Assembly: GCA_964020975.1 (NCBI GenBank) | Contig: OZ026628.1 | Location: 62,441,883 to 62,505,882, forward strand | Origin: Hermodice carunculata | Lineage: Eukaryota; Annelida; Polychaeta; Eunicida; Amphinomidae | Direction of reading: 5' to 3' | Length of the DNA: 64,000 nucleotides | Shown here: positions 26,735-38,273 of the stretch, piece after piece | Layout: every line of letters begins with the position of its first letter | Numbering within the stretch: the stretch's first letter is position 1 | Program-made: the position numbers and the translations under genes | The notes under the pieces: model-generated | Seen by the model: the letters and a program-made list of their open reading frames with translations, nothing else | Told to the model about the DNA's origin: nothing | Database searches by the model: none

Positions 26735-28659
26735 CTACTTTGCATTAAATTGAAACACAGATGAATCTGGGTGAGGCATATTATCTGTTGCTACTGCTAC
26801 CTCAGTTACCTCTGGTGGCGGGAGTTCAGGGTATAATTTAACAGGAGTTGACCCCACCGTTGTGGACTCGGAATCCTTAGGTAAATTTAGAAGAAGCCAT
26901 TTTCTAAAGAATCCCATCAAGATTCCCCTTTTTCGCCAGATAACGTAGCCAAGGGTAATGAGGGTAGCAACCAGTATTATTAAGCCACATAAAGATACAA
27001 AAGATATGCAGCTGCCATAATGACTTCAGGCGAAGCCTTGCGGTGGCTCCAACATGGGGGCCAAGTCCACCCTAGCAACTGATTTTGTCTGAGCAAAGTG
27101 TGGTTTCTGTAACAAACTAATAGCTTGATCTTGTGGTATAATGTCAGTTATGTTCAGCATTTCGGGCACCGGTACCCGTAAAGCAGAAACAGATACATGT
27201 CCAAGTCTTTCAATGAGTCCTGTCAGCATCCAGCCATTTCCAGTTATAACACACAAGGCTGGGACTGTCACTAAGTAGGTGCTCGCCACGAGCGTCTGTC
27301 GGGAACCAGCAGTTCCCGTACACCTAGTTACAATAGTCTCACCCCAAGTCACAAGTACGTATTCCCCACAACAAATCTCTGTGACTTGGGTGTCATTGCT
27401 TTGTCGCTTAACGACTGCCTCACATGTCTCTGTCCGTCTCCTGTCTCCGGCAATCAAGGTACGAACACAGCTCCATCTATGAGTATTAAAAATTGTGCCT
27501 GTCTGACACACCATTGGCTTCCAGCCCATGCAACCCACAGGGTGGAATATGTCGCCATTGCCAGTGTTAAGACCCACATCAGGTTGGTTCACAGTTACTT
27601 GAATAGTGTACCCCATCTTTTCATAAGGGACCGGCCATGTTGCTATATGATAACGTTGATAAGATAGGCCGTCTACAAGGGGTAATTTCACCCTATACAA
27701 CAAAGTATTTCCACCCCATAAAGGATATAAATGTGCATGCTCATAGTACCACTGTATTGGCTGTAATGGATATGTCCGACTGGTTGTGGCCTGTTTTAAA
27801 ATTTCTGATAGCTGGGAAGGGGGTAGTATGTCCTCTGTTAAACGTCCAATTTCTAACGAGGCTTTCTGATGGGCATATTTTTGCAAAGCTCGGATGTAGG
27901 AGGCAGTTACTTGCTCTAGCAATGAAACAGTTTTCTCAAAATAAAAAGAGCTTTCCAGATTGAATAGACGCGCACTAGTGTAATTCAGTCTACCAATGAC
28001 AGTATTAAGTTTTGGCACTAAAGACTTTGAGATGAAGTCTGAAATTTGTTGAATACGATAGCTATTCCAAGACATTGCCTGCTGAGTTCTATTTAAAACA
28101 GTTGTCAATTGATTAATTTGATGAACCATTGTCTTTTGAACTTTATAGCAGAGTTTATTGCACGCCGACATTTAGCGATGCTGTCATCTGTTGCCAGGCC
28201 AAAAAGCGTATGTCCTACCTGCCCTAAGAAATTGAACCAGCCTCTTTTAGTCCGCTTAGGCACAGGTTTCAATGGGGGTAGTTGATAGGTCACAATATAT
28301 GACCTTAAGGCAGGCAAGCGTCCTATCCAAGCACGGTTATTTAGAGGAGTAATTATTCCATTAGTCATGGCACGGTTAGCCTTAACAACCACTATACTCA
28401 TGCTGCTAAGGAGAGCAGGATCCACTACAGGAGCATCAATCACCACCAGAAGGGTCCACTCAGCTGACTGGACCCTAAGTTGATCTATCCTGGTTATCAA
28501 GCCATCGTGTAGTGGTTTAATGGAGCCAGAGGCCCGACCAGTGGTCAGTGCCAATACTATGCACACATAAAGGCAGCTAACTCGATAGCATCGAGTCGCT
28601 GACGTTTGATTTCTTCGTCGTTCAACGGGCATCCTGAAGATGGTCGCTTGGGTACCCAA
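26735..28659 (-). pseudogene. F-type envelope region of the LTR element (fossil)
   Basis: Envelope-like glycoprotein. The upstream part (28659-28105) has a hydrophobic leader and a furin-like site, KRTKRG, followed by WFNFLGQVGHTLFGLATDD. That is the cleavage and fusion-peptide pattern of baculovirus F proteins and errantivirus envelopes. The middle part (28171-27026) is a Cys-containing ectodomain; a membrane-spanning stretch and a short tail follow near 27010-26735. The region is interrupted. Presence of an envelope distinguishes the element from plain Ty3/gypsy retrotransposons; such genes are often expressed by splicing in this group. Confidence 0.75.
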
Positions 28660-29240
28660 GGTGCAGCTTCAGGCATGGGATGATCACTGCTTGGTTGTGG
28701 CTCAACCCTTGCCTTTGATCGAGTAAAGTATCTGTGTTGGGGAGTAGGAGCACTAGTATTTATCGGGTCCTGCACAGTGGTCCCCTGTGCAAGTGCCTGG
28801 GAGTCAGTAGCTGACCCAGTTGCAGATTCCCCAGAAAGGTCACCAGCATCTCCCGCCAGCCTCGAACGGCCTTTTGACCTATCCCGTGCTGATGGCCTAT
28901 TTATCTTATCATAGGGCGTGGACCTGCCACGTTCATGGCTCGTGTTAAACCTGACACCATGGTGTCGCTTATGTGGCGCTCGGTAACTCCTTGGAGTTGT
29001 GTTAGAGCTGCGGCCACTAAAATCTAACTGTTGTGGAACCTTTATCAATGGAGGCTGGGGGGCACCCGGGGTCGGGCTATCTGCCTCACTCTGACCAGGT
29101 TCATCAGTGGCATCCTCAGTTGTATCCTCCATCATATCCTCCTGCTCAAGGGATGAGTCCATTACTGGCTCAGAATTAGGGCCGGCTGGTGCAGATCCCG
29201 TTTTTGCTGGGTTGGCTGGTGGTGGTAGAGCCTGTGGCAT
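28557..29240 (-). pseudogene. Pro/Ser/Arg-rich ORF between integrase and envelope
   Basis: 227 codons, low complexity, acidic at the start (EQEDMMEDTTED) and basic in the middle (RAPHKRHH, RDRSKGRSR), ending near NDEEIKRQR. It overlaps the envelope start by about 100 bases. Ty3/gypsy polyproteins often end in a disordered basic tail (here YFTRSKARVEP), so it may be the end of pol rather than a separate gene. Confidence 0.4.
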
Positions 29241-29273
29241 CCCTGGTGGAATACGAGAGCTATGTCTCGCATT

Positions 29274-30547
29274 TCAAACAGGGCGCTTGTTTAATTTGTC
29301 CCAGATTACATTGGGATCCACCAGTAACAATTTTGACCTGTTCACAGTTTTTACCTTACCAGTTTGCTGGTGCTTAATCCAGCACACAGGGCCTCTTACC
29401 CTAACAATCTCATACTGGGGGTCCCAGTCAGAGGTGAAGGTTAACCTTTCCTGGGCCTTTAACACCACAGTATCCCCAGGAGCAAGCTCACCCGCATTGG
29501 CTCTTGCATTTATTCTTTCCCTGTTATAGTGGCGAGAGTCTGCCAAGTTTTGACGTGCAGTGGTCAAGGCATCTGAGAGATCACTAAGCCTCCCCGTCAG
29601 CACGTCCCCCTGTGCCAGACACTTGGTCAGTGGAACACGCCCTCTCCTTCCATACAGTAGGAAGAAGGGGGTGAATCCAGTCGATTCACTAACACTATGT
29701 CGGTAGGCATACAAAGCATCAGCCATTTTGTTTTTCCACTCACGGGCATCATTGTTGACCAGCTTCGTAATCATTTCTTTCATGGTTCTATTAAATCGTT
29801 CAACCTTCCCATTTGTTTCCGGGTGGTAGGGTGTGGTCTGATGAAAGTCAACCCCCAGGTCCTTTAAGTACTTCTTAAAATGATTTGAGCTGAACTCCAA
29901 CCCTCGGTCTGCAATTACGACTTCCGGCACACCATGCCGGGGAATAAATTCGCAAGCGACAGCATTTTCTACCACAAGAGATGTTTTATTCGGAATTGGA
30001 ATTGCCTCGGCCCACCCACTCAAATGGTCTACAATTATTAAGGCATACTTGTTGCCTTGCGCATACCAGGCCAGACATAGGCCTCTTTCACTCTATTCAG
30101 CGTCTTCATGACCGACATGTGACCAACGTCCTTGTGGCACCTTTCTATGACATGTTTGCGGAATTGGGTCGGCAACACCAAGCGCGGATACCATGCTGAA
30201 ATGATGGTAGGGCGTTTGATGGAATATAACAGACCATCATGGATCTCGTAATCTGAGTCTGGGGCCTCAGCTTCGGGAAACAAATCAGAGAACTCTTCCT
30301 TCTGCCTCTCCCTGACCTCCTTGGGGTCTAAGAGATCAGCTTCCAAGGGAATTCTATCCTCAGCTTTGTTTCTGCACACCGCATCCGGATCGATCCAATC
30401 AGCAGTGTCAATGACTGACACCTCCAGTGGGGGAGGGAGTCTGGACATTAAGTCGGCCCTAATGTTCCTGGCCCCTTGGACATACTGAATTTTGGCCCCA
30501 AATTCAGCCAGAAACACCCCCCAACGTTGGATCTTAGTGTTGCGCAT
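29274..30547 (-). pseudogene. Integrase region of the LTR element (fossil)
   Basis: Contains the zinc-binding N-terminal part (CHKDVGHMSVMKTLNRV, then YVWPGM), the DDE core (GVPEVVIADRGLEFSS; NGKVERFNRTMKEM) and a C-terminal part with VVLKAQERLTF and a GPVCWI stretch. Integrase catalyses insertion of the DNA copy. The region is interrupted. Confidence 0.85.
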
Positions 30548-30565
30548 CTCCTTGGTAAAAAGAGA

Positions 30566-31653
30566 TCACAATGGTTTGTGGTCAGTGAAGACGGTGAATT
30601 CAGCACCGTACAGATAAGCTCGAAGCTTATCTATACAGTAGACTACTGCATATGCTTCCTTCTCTATGGTTGACCACTTACGCTGAGTGGTCGAAAGCTG
30701 GTGTGAAATATACTGAACTACCCTTTCAACACCAACATCATCGTCCTGGAGGAGGACGCCCCCAATACAAGAATCTGACGCATCTGTGTATAATTTATAT
30801 GACCTATCAGTGCGGGGGTAGGCCATGACCTCCAACGACATAAGCAATTGCTTCAAGCTCTCAAAGGCCTGTTGCTGTTCTGGGCCCCATTGAAAAGGTT
30901 GGTTTTTACGGGTCAAGTTCACTAAGGGTTCCGTTAATTGACTGTAACCGGGAATGGTCTTGGAGTAATAATTGACCATCCCAACGAATGACCTTACCTG
31001 CTTTACCGTGGCGGGTGGTGGCATTTCCACAATGGCCCTGACCTTCTCAGGGTCACTGTGTATGCCTTCCGGCGTCACGATATAGCCAGTCCGATTTCTG
31101 GTTTACCAAAATGACATTTTGAGGCCTTTAGCTGGAGCTTTGCTGCCCTTAGCCTCTCAAACACAGCTTCTAAGTCTTTTTTATGTTCCTGGGGTGAACT
31201 AGAGGCAATTACCAGGTCATCGATGAATACCCAAACCCACTTACCCAAAAGGTCAGACAGCGCCATCTCCATGGTCCTCTGAAAGATACTTTGGAGATTT
31301 GCAAGGCCAAAACTCCCCACGGTAAAATTATACAAGCCCCAATGGCTAACAAACGCTGTCCTATCTCTGTCCTTTTCTGCGACTTTGAGCTGTCTGTAGG
31401 CCGATTTAAGGTCACAGATTGAGTATATAGTCTTGCCCCCTAGTTGATCAAAAATGTCTTGTATTAAAGGGAGGGGGTACCGATCCTTAACAGTTATGTC
31501 ATTCAAAGCCCTATAGTCAGCGCAAAAACGAGTCGTGCCATCCTTTTTCGGCACAAGACAAACTGGTGATGCCCATGGGGAATTACTGGGCACTATCACC
31601 CCATCTTTCAACATTTCATCTACACACTCGTCAATTAATTTCCTCTTGGCCAA
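30566..31653 (-). pseudogene. Reverse transcriptase / RNase H region (fossil)
   Basis: RT blocks of the Ty3/gypsy type: FCADYRALNDITVKDRYPLP, LKSAYRQLKV, FVSHWGLYNFTVGSFGLAN and the active-site block VFIDDLVIASSS. The connection (GMVNYYSKTIPGYS) and RNase H (YKLYTDASDSCIGGVLLQ, IEKEAYAVVY, FTVFTDHKPL) follow. The region is interrupted. Confidence 0.92.
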
Positions 31654-31674
31654 GGGTGTCCGGTAGGGTCTCTG

Positions 31675-32295
31675 TCAGATCGGCGCATGGTCACTCGTGT
31701 CAATGGTCACCTCAGCTAAAGGGCATTGCCCATAGGGTTTGCCATCCTGGTAAAACACATCCTGGTTTATTCTAATTACATCTACATACTCAGGACTGAT
31801 GGTACCACTGAAAAATCCCAGTCCGGTGGACATGGAATTTTGAAAATTAAAAGTTTCATCTTCGTACTCACCACCCAAACTCTCTATTGGACTGGTTGAA
31901 GCAATGGCCCTTGGCTTGTTGTATGGGTGCACCACCAACTCTTGGCCCTTCCACACCAGAATTGACCTATTACAATCTAACACTGCCTTGCCCAAGGTCA
32001 GGGCATTATCACCAATTACACAACCATGTATAATACCATCAACAATAAACACTGGTAGATTACCTAATTTCTCAAAATTTACTTCAGCCTCGCCAAATAC
32101 TCTAAGTGCATCTCCTGAAATATTAAACAGTGGCGGGGCAGGCTTAAGTAGTCTTGATCTGCGAATGTTCTTGCAAACCCTTTTAAAAACTCTATCGTGC
32201 AGAAGTGTCACACTTGCTCCAGTATCAATTAAGCATTTAATTTCTACTCCACTTACGCTAATTGACAAACCCAACCTGGAGCTACTGGTACTCAC
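31675..32295 (-). pseudogene. Aspartic protease region (fossil)
   Basis: Retropepsin-like: CLIDTGASVTLLHDRVF carries the DTGA active-site triad, and CVIGDNAL follows about 80 residues on. Lies directly after gag and before RT, as usual in Ty3/gypsy. Processing of the polyprotein is the expected role. Confidence 0.85.
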
Positions 32296-33338
32296 CCCTG
32301 CACCATCTAGTTTCCCTGCTGTGGTGCACGCTGTGTTGACTGCGGTGGCTGCTGCGGCGATGTCCTGGGTGCCTGGTTGCGTGAACGCCTCCTCGGGGGC
32401 CGTAGCGGGCAGCCAATCTGATAGTGTGGCCCTCCGCAGGTGTAGCAGGCCACAGGTTCTTGTTGGCGGGTCGGCGGGTTTGATGCCCTGGCATTCCTGT
32501 TGTCACCATCCACGGCCCATGATGATTGTTGATTAGAGACCCGCTTGGTAACCTCCAGTCATGCAAGGTGGTTGTTGAAGCTGTCCTTTGCAAGACCTGC
32601 ATGACCTCTCCATTCGCCATGTCACTCGACGGGCCAGGGGCCACTGAGGGCAGTGGGCCCTGGACCGCCGAGGTGTCCATAGGCTCAGTGGTGTCCTCCC
32701 GATGCAGGCCCATATAGTGCTCCATTCCCGCCTCGATCTTATCGACAAAGTCCATGGCTGCCTCCAAGGTCGGGGTTTGCAACTCCAGACTCGTCTTCCT
32801 GGCTAAGTCAGCAGAGCGTTAACCCTTCAGATAGTGCCGTAGCACTATCCTCTCTGCGTCCTGAGATTGTTGGCCTGAATAGGCTCTCTGGACCGCCTCC
32901 CGAAAACGTCTATTGTAAGACGCCAAAGTCTCGCCGTCTCTTTGCCTAAGTTGCTCGACACTGATGCGCAACTTCTCTTGCTCATCACTCGAGAGGAATG
33001 TTCGTTCAATATATTTCTTCAGCTCCTCCCAACGGATCTCATGCCTTGGGACACCCTGTTATTACTGCTGGTTGGTCATCACCAAGCTGGAGCACCAACA
33101 GCTCTATATAGTATACAAAGTTTCTGGTTTGGGAGCTGACCTCCCCATCACAGGGCGTCACTTGTTTGCACAGCCCCTTTATACGGTTTTCACGCTGTTG
33201 TGTCCACCACTGCCCTGCTTGAGCCAAAAAATGGGCTTTCTGGGCATTCCCCAGTTCCCCAAAAAGTCCATCTAAGTACTCAACAATGCCGTTTAATTGA
33301 TCTGGGTTCATTTTGTCCCTCTTTTTCACCTTTTTCAA
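32282..33338 (-). pseudogene. Gag region (fossil)
   Basis: The first part (33338-33039) starts MKKVKKRDKMNPDQ and contains a capsid-like helical stretch. The last part (32782-32282) holds a CCHC-like knuckle, CYTCGGPHYQIGC, followed by a basic stretch rich in Arg, Pro and Gln. Gag would form the particle and bind RNA. Interrupted in the middle. Confidence 0.7.
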
Positions 33339-33431
33339 TAATTAGAGTCACTCAACGTCTGGATCTACACAGGTGTGACCCCATGCAGGGTCATTGATCT
33401 CACCACAAATTCGGTAGATCCTTATTGCCAC

Positions 33432-33755
33432 TCAATACATATAGTAATCGACAAAATGTCTTGGCGGGGCTCGCGTTCTTGTAACAACTTGAATTACCCG
33501 GGTTACCGAATATTTTCTGATGGCTGGATGGTTGGCTGTTAAAATGTGGCTTCTTATCCTCCTAGTAGCAATGGTGATATCAGGATCGAAACTTGCCTGC
33601 CCAACGTTAAAATCACAATTTTGGCACTTTAAAATGTACACGCAACAACAACCACAATGTTCTTCTCTAGTATGTACCAATAATTCAGTTTGTGTATCAA
33701 ATTTCTTGTTGCACGGCGTGCAAAGATAATGTGGCATGGCAAAAGTCAACAACAA
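33432..33755 (-). CDS. Leader ORF with C2H2 finger motifs, upstream of gag
   Basis: 107 codons, open, inside the LTR element between the 5' LTR and gag. YLCTPCNKKF followed by HTREEH gives a canonical C-x2-C-x12-H-x4-H finger, and LKCQNC with a later HILTANH gives a second, looser one. I know no standard Ty3/gypsy gene of this kind. Could be an accessory nucleic-acid-binding protein or a captured host fragment. The finger spacing argues against chance; expression is unknown. Confidence 0.5.
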   Translation of the reverse strand: MLLTFAMPHYLCTPCNKKFDTQTELLVHTREEHCGCCCVYILKCQNCDFNVGQASFDPDITIATRRIRSHILTANHPAIRKYSVTRVIQVVTRTRAPPRHFVDYYMY

Positions 33756-33756
33756 A

Positions 33757-33978
33757 TTATTGTTTTTCTACCGGTTCAGAACCTACTTCATGCTTTTGTG
33801 CCAAAAGAATGTTCATGAGGGCTACAATAACCGGGCAGTTCTGTGAGGTACAAAGTTTCCTTAAGCAAATAACGCCATGGTCCATGGAGCTCAACTCCTC
33901 CCAAATATGTTCATGGAAATTTGAAATGTCAGATGACAAAAAGTCACACTTGAGGCATTTAAACTGGTGGTCCACCAC
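33757..33978 (-). CDS. Second leader ORF with a partial C2H2 finger
   Basis: 73 codons directly upstream of the other leader ORF. FKCLKCDFLSSDISNFHEH matches a C-x2-C-x12-H finger core, but the last His is not at the usual place. Together the two ORFs fill most of the space between the primer-binding site and gag. Confidence 0.4.
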   Translation of the reverse strand: MVDHQFKCLKCDFLSSDISNFHEHIWEELSSMDHGVICLRKLCTSQNCPVIVALMNILLAQKHEVGSEPVEKQ

Positions 33979-34243
33979 CTTGCAAATTTTTCCCTACGAT
34001 ACTATTCTACTGGTAGCCATCAATAAAATGTTGAAAATACTGCCACTTACTTCTGTATACTGTTTGCCAGCATAGCTGGTTTAAAAAGTCAGCCATCCCT
34101 ATCCATACAATATGAGTAGAAGAGAGCCTTGAAACTTCACCGATGGCCGCTCCCTTAAATTGCATCCACCGGTTCGCAGGGAAGGAATTGTCCCCATGAT
34201 GTTCTTTGGTTTGGTCGGCCGAATACACCACCCTGTAGCAAAA

Positions 34244-34260
34244 TCCTGGCAAGCTCGCCA
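34244..34260 (-). other. Primer-binding site of the LTR element
   Basis: On the minus strand TGGCGAGCTTGCCAGGA lies one base inside the 5' LTR edge. The plus strand ends in CGCCA like a tRNA 3' end, as expected for tRNA-primed reverse transcription. The tRNA is not identified. Confidence 0.65.
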
Positions 34261-34261
34261 A

Positions 34262-35845
34262 TGAAAAGTTGTGCCGCTTCACTATGGGCTTTGTGGCGCA
34301 AGGTTCGCGAATGACATGCTGCAGAAGATTGCTGTTCTTGAATGCTGAGAGGGGGGGGGGGGTGTACCACACCGATGCAAAGATGAACAAGGAGAACAAC
34401 TTGCTTGAGTTCCAAACCAAAGACCTTTTATTTTTGCTAATACAAAGAATATATAGTAAGAGTGGGGTTCCCATAGCAACCATATTAAGACGTACATTCA
34501 CCATCCGGGGCCTGCCTATACAGGCTAATTTATGTAAGACAATGACAAGTTAACACTGACACAAAGCTGATAAAGCAATACACGGTACTACCCGTACCAT
34601 TCAGGCCGGGTCACCAGCAGCAGCAGTCATGTAGGCCATCCCTGTTTATTGAGGCCACTGGCCGATACGAACAATGGATGTGTCATTTACAGGTCGTTAC
34701 TCACTTATCGGTATGTGTACCAGGTCAGATCTCTGCACGTAAGCCAAGTCTTGAAAAATGTCATGAAACTTCTTTTAAATCACAAATAATAACATGACTT
34801 GGACAACACCAGTAAAAGTACTTATCAATACCTACACAGATGCAACAAATAAAAAGAAATTAAACTATTCTTATATTCCTGTCACAGCTTAGTCCACATG
34901 CAGTGGCATGAAAAAGGGTGGGGGGGGGGAGACATTGATACAAGAACTTGCCAGCTTTAAATCCAAACTAGATACAAATCCAAATAAGTATTTTTCCTCC
35001 ATAAACTGGGTTGTTTTCTGCAGAGAAACAAATTTATTCCAGGCTTTAAAAGATTATTTTCTGACCCAGAAGAAAAAATCTGGCTGCAACACAAAACTTT
35101 GGTCACTGACCGATATCTTGTCCACATCAACTTACAAACAATGCTACCCTTGGTCATGCTGTCAACAGTCTATCGCAGGACCTGGCACTGGGTGTGACTT
35201 GGTCTGAACTCTAGTTGTTCCTCTTTGGCATAGGCATCTCAGTTTCTAACCTACATCCCTAAATCTTAGAATTAAGTCGGACAATGAATTCAAGGATTTA
35301 TTTCACTGATCTGTGATGGAAAAGCAGAACTTTATGGGCTTACCTATTTTTCATAAAAGTTGGTGTGTTTAATTATTTTACGTAGAAATATACTGTAGTA
35401 TTTGCAAACACACACCCAAATTATTCCACATAGTCAATTGCTGTCACTGAAAACATAATTGCCTGTACACAGTACATGTAATTATATCATAATACAGTTG
35501 CCTGCACAACACTGTGCACCATTAAAAATTACATAGCATATCATTGCCTAAGCAACATCAAGCAAAATTACATAATACAGTATTTGCCTGTGCAACAAGC
35601 CTGTGCATCATGAAACATTATTAAGGATTACATCATGTATTGTTGCCTGCGCAGCATCGTACAAAATTACATAATACAACATTTGCCTACGCAACATTAC
35701 CAGCAATACTCAGAATAGCATAGGTCTTTATTAGGCAACCTTTGCGCATGTGAGCCTGTGCGGTATTACTAACAATTATACAACATAAAGTTTTTGCCTG
35801 AGCAGCTTGCCCAATTGCCTGCAAAAATGCTGACTAAGCATTACA
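34262..35845 (-). repeat. 5' LTR of the Ty3/gypsy element
   Basis: 1,584 bp, TG...CA ended, about 98% identical to 23628-25218. For the minus-strand element this is the upstream copy. Same U3 motif series as the other copy, at about 35490-35820. Confidence 0.92.
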
Positions 35846-35849
35846 ATAT

Positions 35850-37382
35850 GTTCTGTTATCTAAGGTGTCTTTCCACCTTGGTGGAATAGCAGAAATTCAA
35901 TCTCTGTACACAAAGAAATTGACTGATACTTGGATATTATTGACAAATGTGCCATATGATAAAAAAATTCCATTATGAAATAACAGGTCATGTACATATT
36001 TCACACTTTTATCAGACAACTTTCTATAAAAAAACTTTTTCTCCTGCAATTCTTATATTAGAGTTAAACCATAAGGCTTCATTTTCTATTTCATATTTTG
36101 TTTCTGGATTCTTATAGTTGTATTTACTCGAGCTGCAAATTACTTCTTACCAGAATTTACTTTTTACTTTGTGGAATATTTTAGTTACATCATTTTCGTG
36201 AAAATTACATTTCCATATGTAATCATCCTGTATAGGAAACTGTTGAAGAACTAAATATTTTCTAGGATGATGTTGAATCGGAAGCAAGCCTTTTGATCCA
36301 AGCACATTTCATAGATAAAAACTGGGATTCAACATGCGGAATTCCTAAACCTCCTTTGTCAGTCGGAGCCATTAAATAGTTTCGTTTAATCTTATCAGGT
36401 TTTTTTATTCCAAGGGTATTTAAACATTAGTGTTGCAATTTTTTCATAAGCGCTTTTGCAGGGTTTGGAATAACTGATACCAAATATAATAGCTGGGATA
36501 ATGCTAAGGATTTTATAATTAAAGTTTTACCTATAACCGATAGACTTCTTTTGTCCCATGAGTTGAATATCTTTTCCATTTTCTGAAGTTTCGGGAGGTA
36601 GTTTAAATTTTCTAATTTGTCTCTCTTAGGTGTAATTTCAACACCCAGAACAGGTGCAGATTTGTCTGTCCACTGTAAATTCAAATTTTTGGCAAAGGTG
36701 GTATTTTAATGGCTCTAATAGGTAATACTACTCTTTTATTTAAATTAACTTTTAGGCCTGACAATTTTTCATATTGTTTCATAATCTCAAAAACTTCAAA
36801 TCAAATTTTGTTCATTGGGCAGTAAGGTGAAGGAAGTGTCATCAGCGTACTGCGAATCTTGTATTCTTTATCTTCCACATCAATTTCTAATATCTTTTTA
36901 TCTTCTCTAACAGCAATTGCGAGAATTTCAGCGCGTAAAATGAGCAAATATGGAAAGAGAGAGAGGACACACTTGGCGAACGCCTCGTGTAGGGTTAAAT
37001 TGATCCGAAGTCCAACCATTATTAATCACACAGCTATTTATGTCTGTATAAAGGACCTCTATCCCCTGTTGGATTTAGGGGCCAAATTAAAAATACTCTG
37101 AACATTTTTGGTAAATTTCCACTCTAAACAGTCGAAAGCTTTTTCAAAGTCAATCAACACCAGGAGGGCTGGGATATCTTTTTAATCAACAAGGTCCATC
37201 AAATTTAGTACTTTATTGATATTCTCCCCTATGTATCTATTTTCTAAAAAGCCTGTTTGATCTTCATTGATTATTTTCAGAGGACTTTCTTCAAACAAAA
37301 AGCAATGCATTTGCAGCAAGTTTATAATCTTGATTTAAAAGAGTAATTGACCTCCAATTTTTTAGTTCCATAGGATATTTGT
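35850..37382 (-). pseudogene. LINE (L1/Tx1-like), reverse transcriptase core
   Basis: Minus-strand blocks in order: MELKNWRSITLLNQDYKLAA near 37370, INEDQTGFLENRYIGENI near 37250, LVLIDFEKAFDCLEWKF near 37150, LSLFPYLLILRAEILAIAV near 36950, QYADDTS near 36845 and, in the open stretch 36684-36427, VLGVEITPKRDK and KRSLSVIGKTLIIKSLALS. This is the L1-type RT palm, thumb and connection. The YADD motif is kept, but stops and frameshifts occur throughout. It continues across the LTR insertion into 22920-23623. The 5' edge lies at a T/G-rich simple repeat, so it is 5'-truncated. Confidence 0.8.
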
Positions 37383-38248
37383 CTTTTTTGTTTTTGTTTT
37401 TTTTGTTTTTGTTTTTGTAGCAGTATTATTATTCCATGTCTCTGGGTTGTAAAGCCATACAATGTTCCAGACATGTCAGAGTACTCCACATTCCACCTTT
37501 GAAATTCCTGTCCACCCTAGTGTTGGTGGTAGTGAACTCCACCTCATCCATGGTGAACCACGTATTCAGGAACTGTGTCTGTGTCTATCTTGCTACCATA
37601 GCCGAGAATTCGGAAAAAGTTAGTAGTAAAGACTGGCTCTGCCACAAAAAAGCCCCCCCCCCCCCGAGTGTGATGCATGGCACATCAAATGAAAGGTGCC
37701 AAAAATTATCCATAAATATAAGAACTTGTAAATCAAAGAGAAACAGAGATACAGTGGCTCAGTAAATGCATATTTATGGCGGATTTCCTGCAAGAAAGAC
37801 AGTCAGGGCCTGAACACACAACAATTATTGATGAGGATTATAAACCATAGTCATCAAATATCCAGCATAATAACTTTTAAAAGTGCAATACACTTAAATA
37901 AATATTTAATAAGCTTGATTATTTCATTTGACCCTTCAGTGGCTTGCATCACATGATACACCGGGTTGAGACAGCAGCTTTTAGTATTATCAATCAAACA
38001 ACCTCGATTTATAAGTATGTATTCTTTGAATTTTTGTCACATATTGTAGTACAGGAATTGCCAATCTATATGCTACAGTCACGCAGTGACGTCCTGTGAG
38101 AGGTATTTTTCATTGGTTAGATAATTTTGGTTAAATTTAATCAGTTATAGGTGATTTAAATTTATGATATTGTTTTGTGTCACAAATACATCTTTAAAAA
38201 TATGTATCAATTAATATCAGAAGTAAGTAATGCGGTTCCTGGTGACAG
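37383..38248. other. Intergenic DNA downstream of receptor 2
   Basis: Starts with a T5G-type simple repeat (37383-37420). A 109-codon plus-strand ORF (37436-37765) has no recognisable domain and includes a C-run. Nothing else supported. Confidence 0.4.
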
Positions 38249-38254
38249 TTTATT
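38249..38254 (-). other. Polyadenylation signal of receptor 2
   Basis: AATAAA on the minus strand, 20 bases after the stop codon at 38274. Confidence 0.55.
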
Positions 38255-38273
38255 TGCTATATTTTGGTGCCGT

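Larger units (their letters stand above)
23624..35849 (-). mobile_element. Ty3/gypsy LTR element with envelope, inserted into a LINE
   Basis: Retrovirus-like element of 12.2 kb (LTR edges 23628-35845) flanked by ATAT at 23624-23627 and 35846-35849. Two LTRs of 1,591 and 1,584 bp differ at roughly 2% of sites plus a few indels, so the insertion is recent on an evolutionary scale. Order on the minus strand: 5' LTR, primer-binding site, leader with two C2H2-type ORFs, gag, protease, RT/RNase H, integrase, a Pro/Ser/Arg-rich ORF, an F-type envelope, 1.5 kb of non-coding DNA, 3' LTR. The structure is complete end to end, but the coding regions are broken at roughly ten places, so it is a fossil. 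Confidence 0.92.

Noticed and set aside
32307-32748. Additional ORFs in other frames over gag
   Set aside because: Shadows of the gag region of the LTR element.
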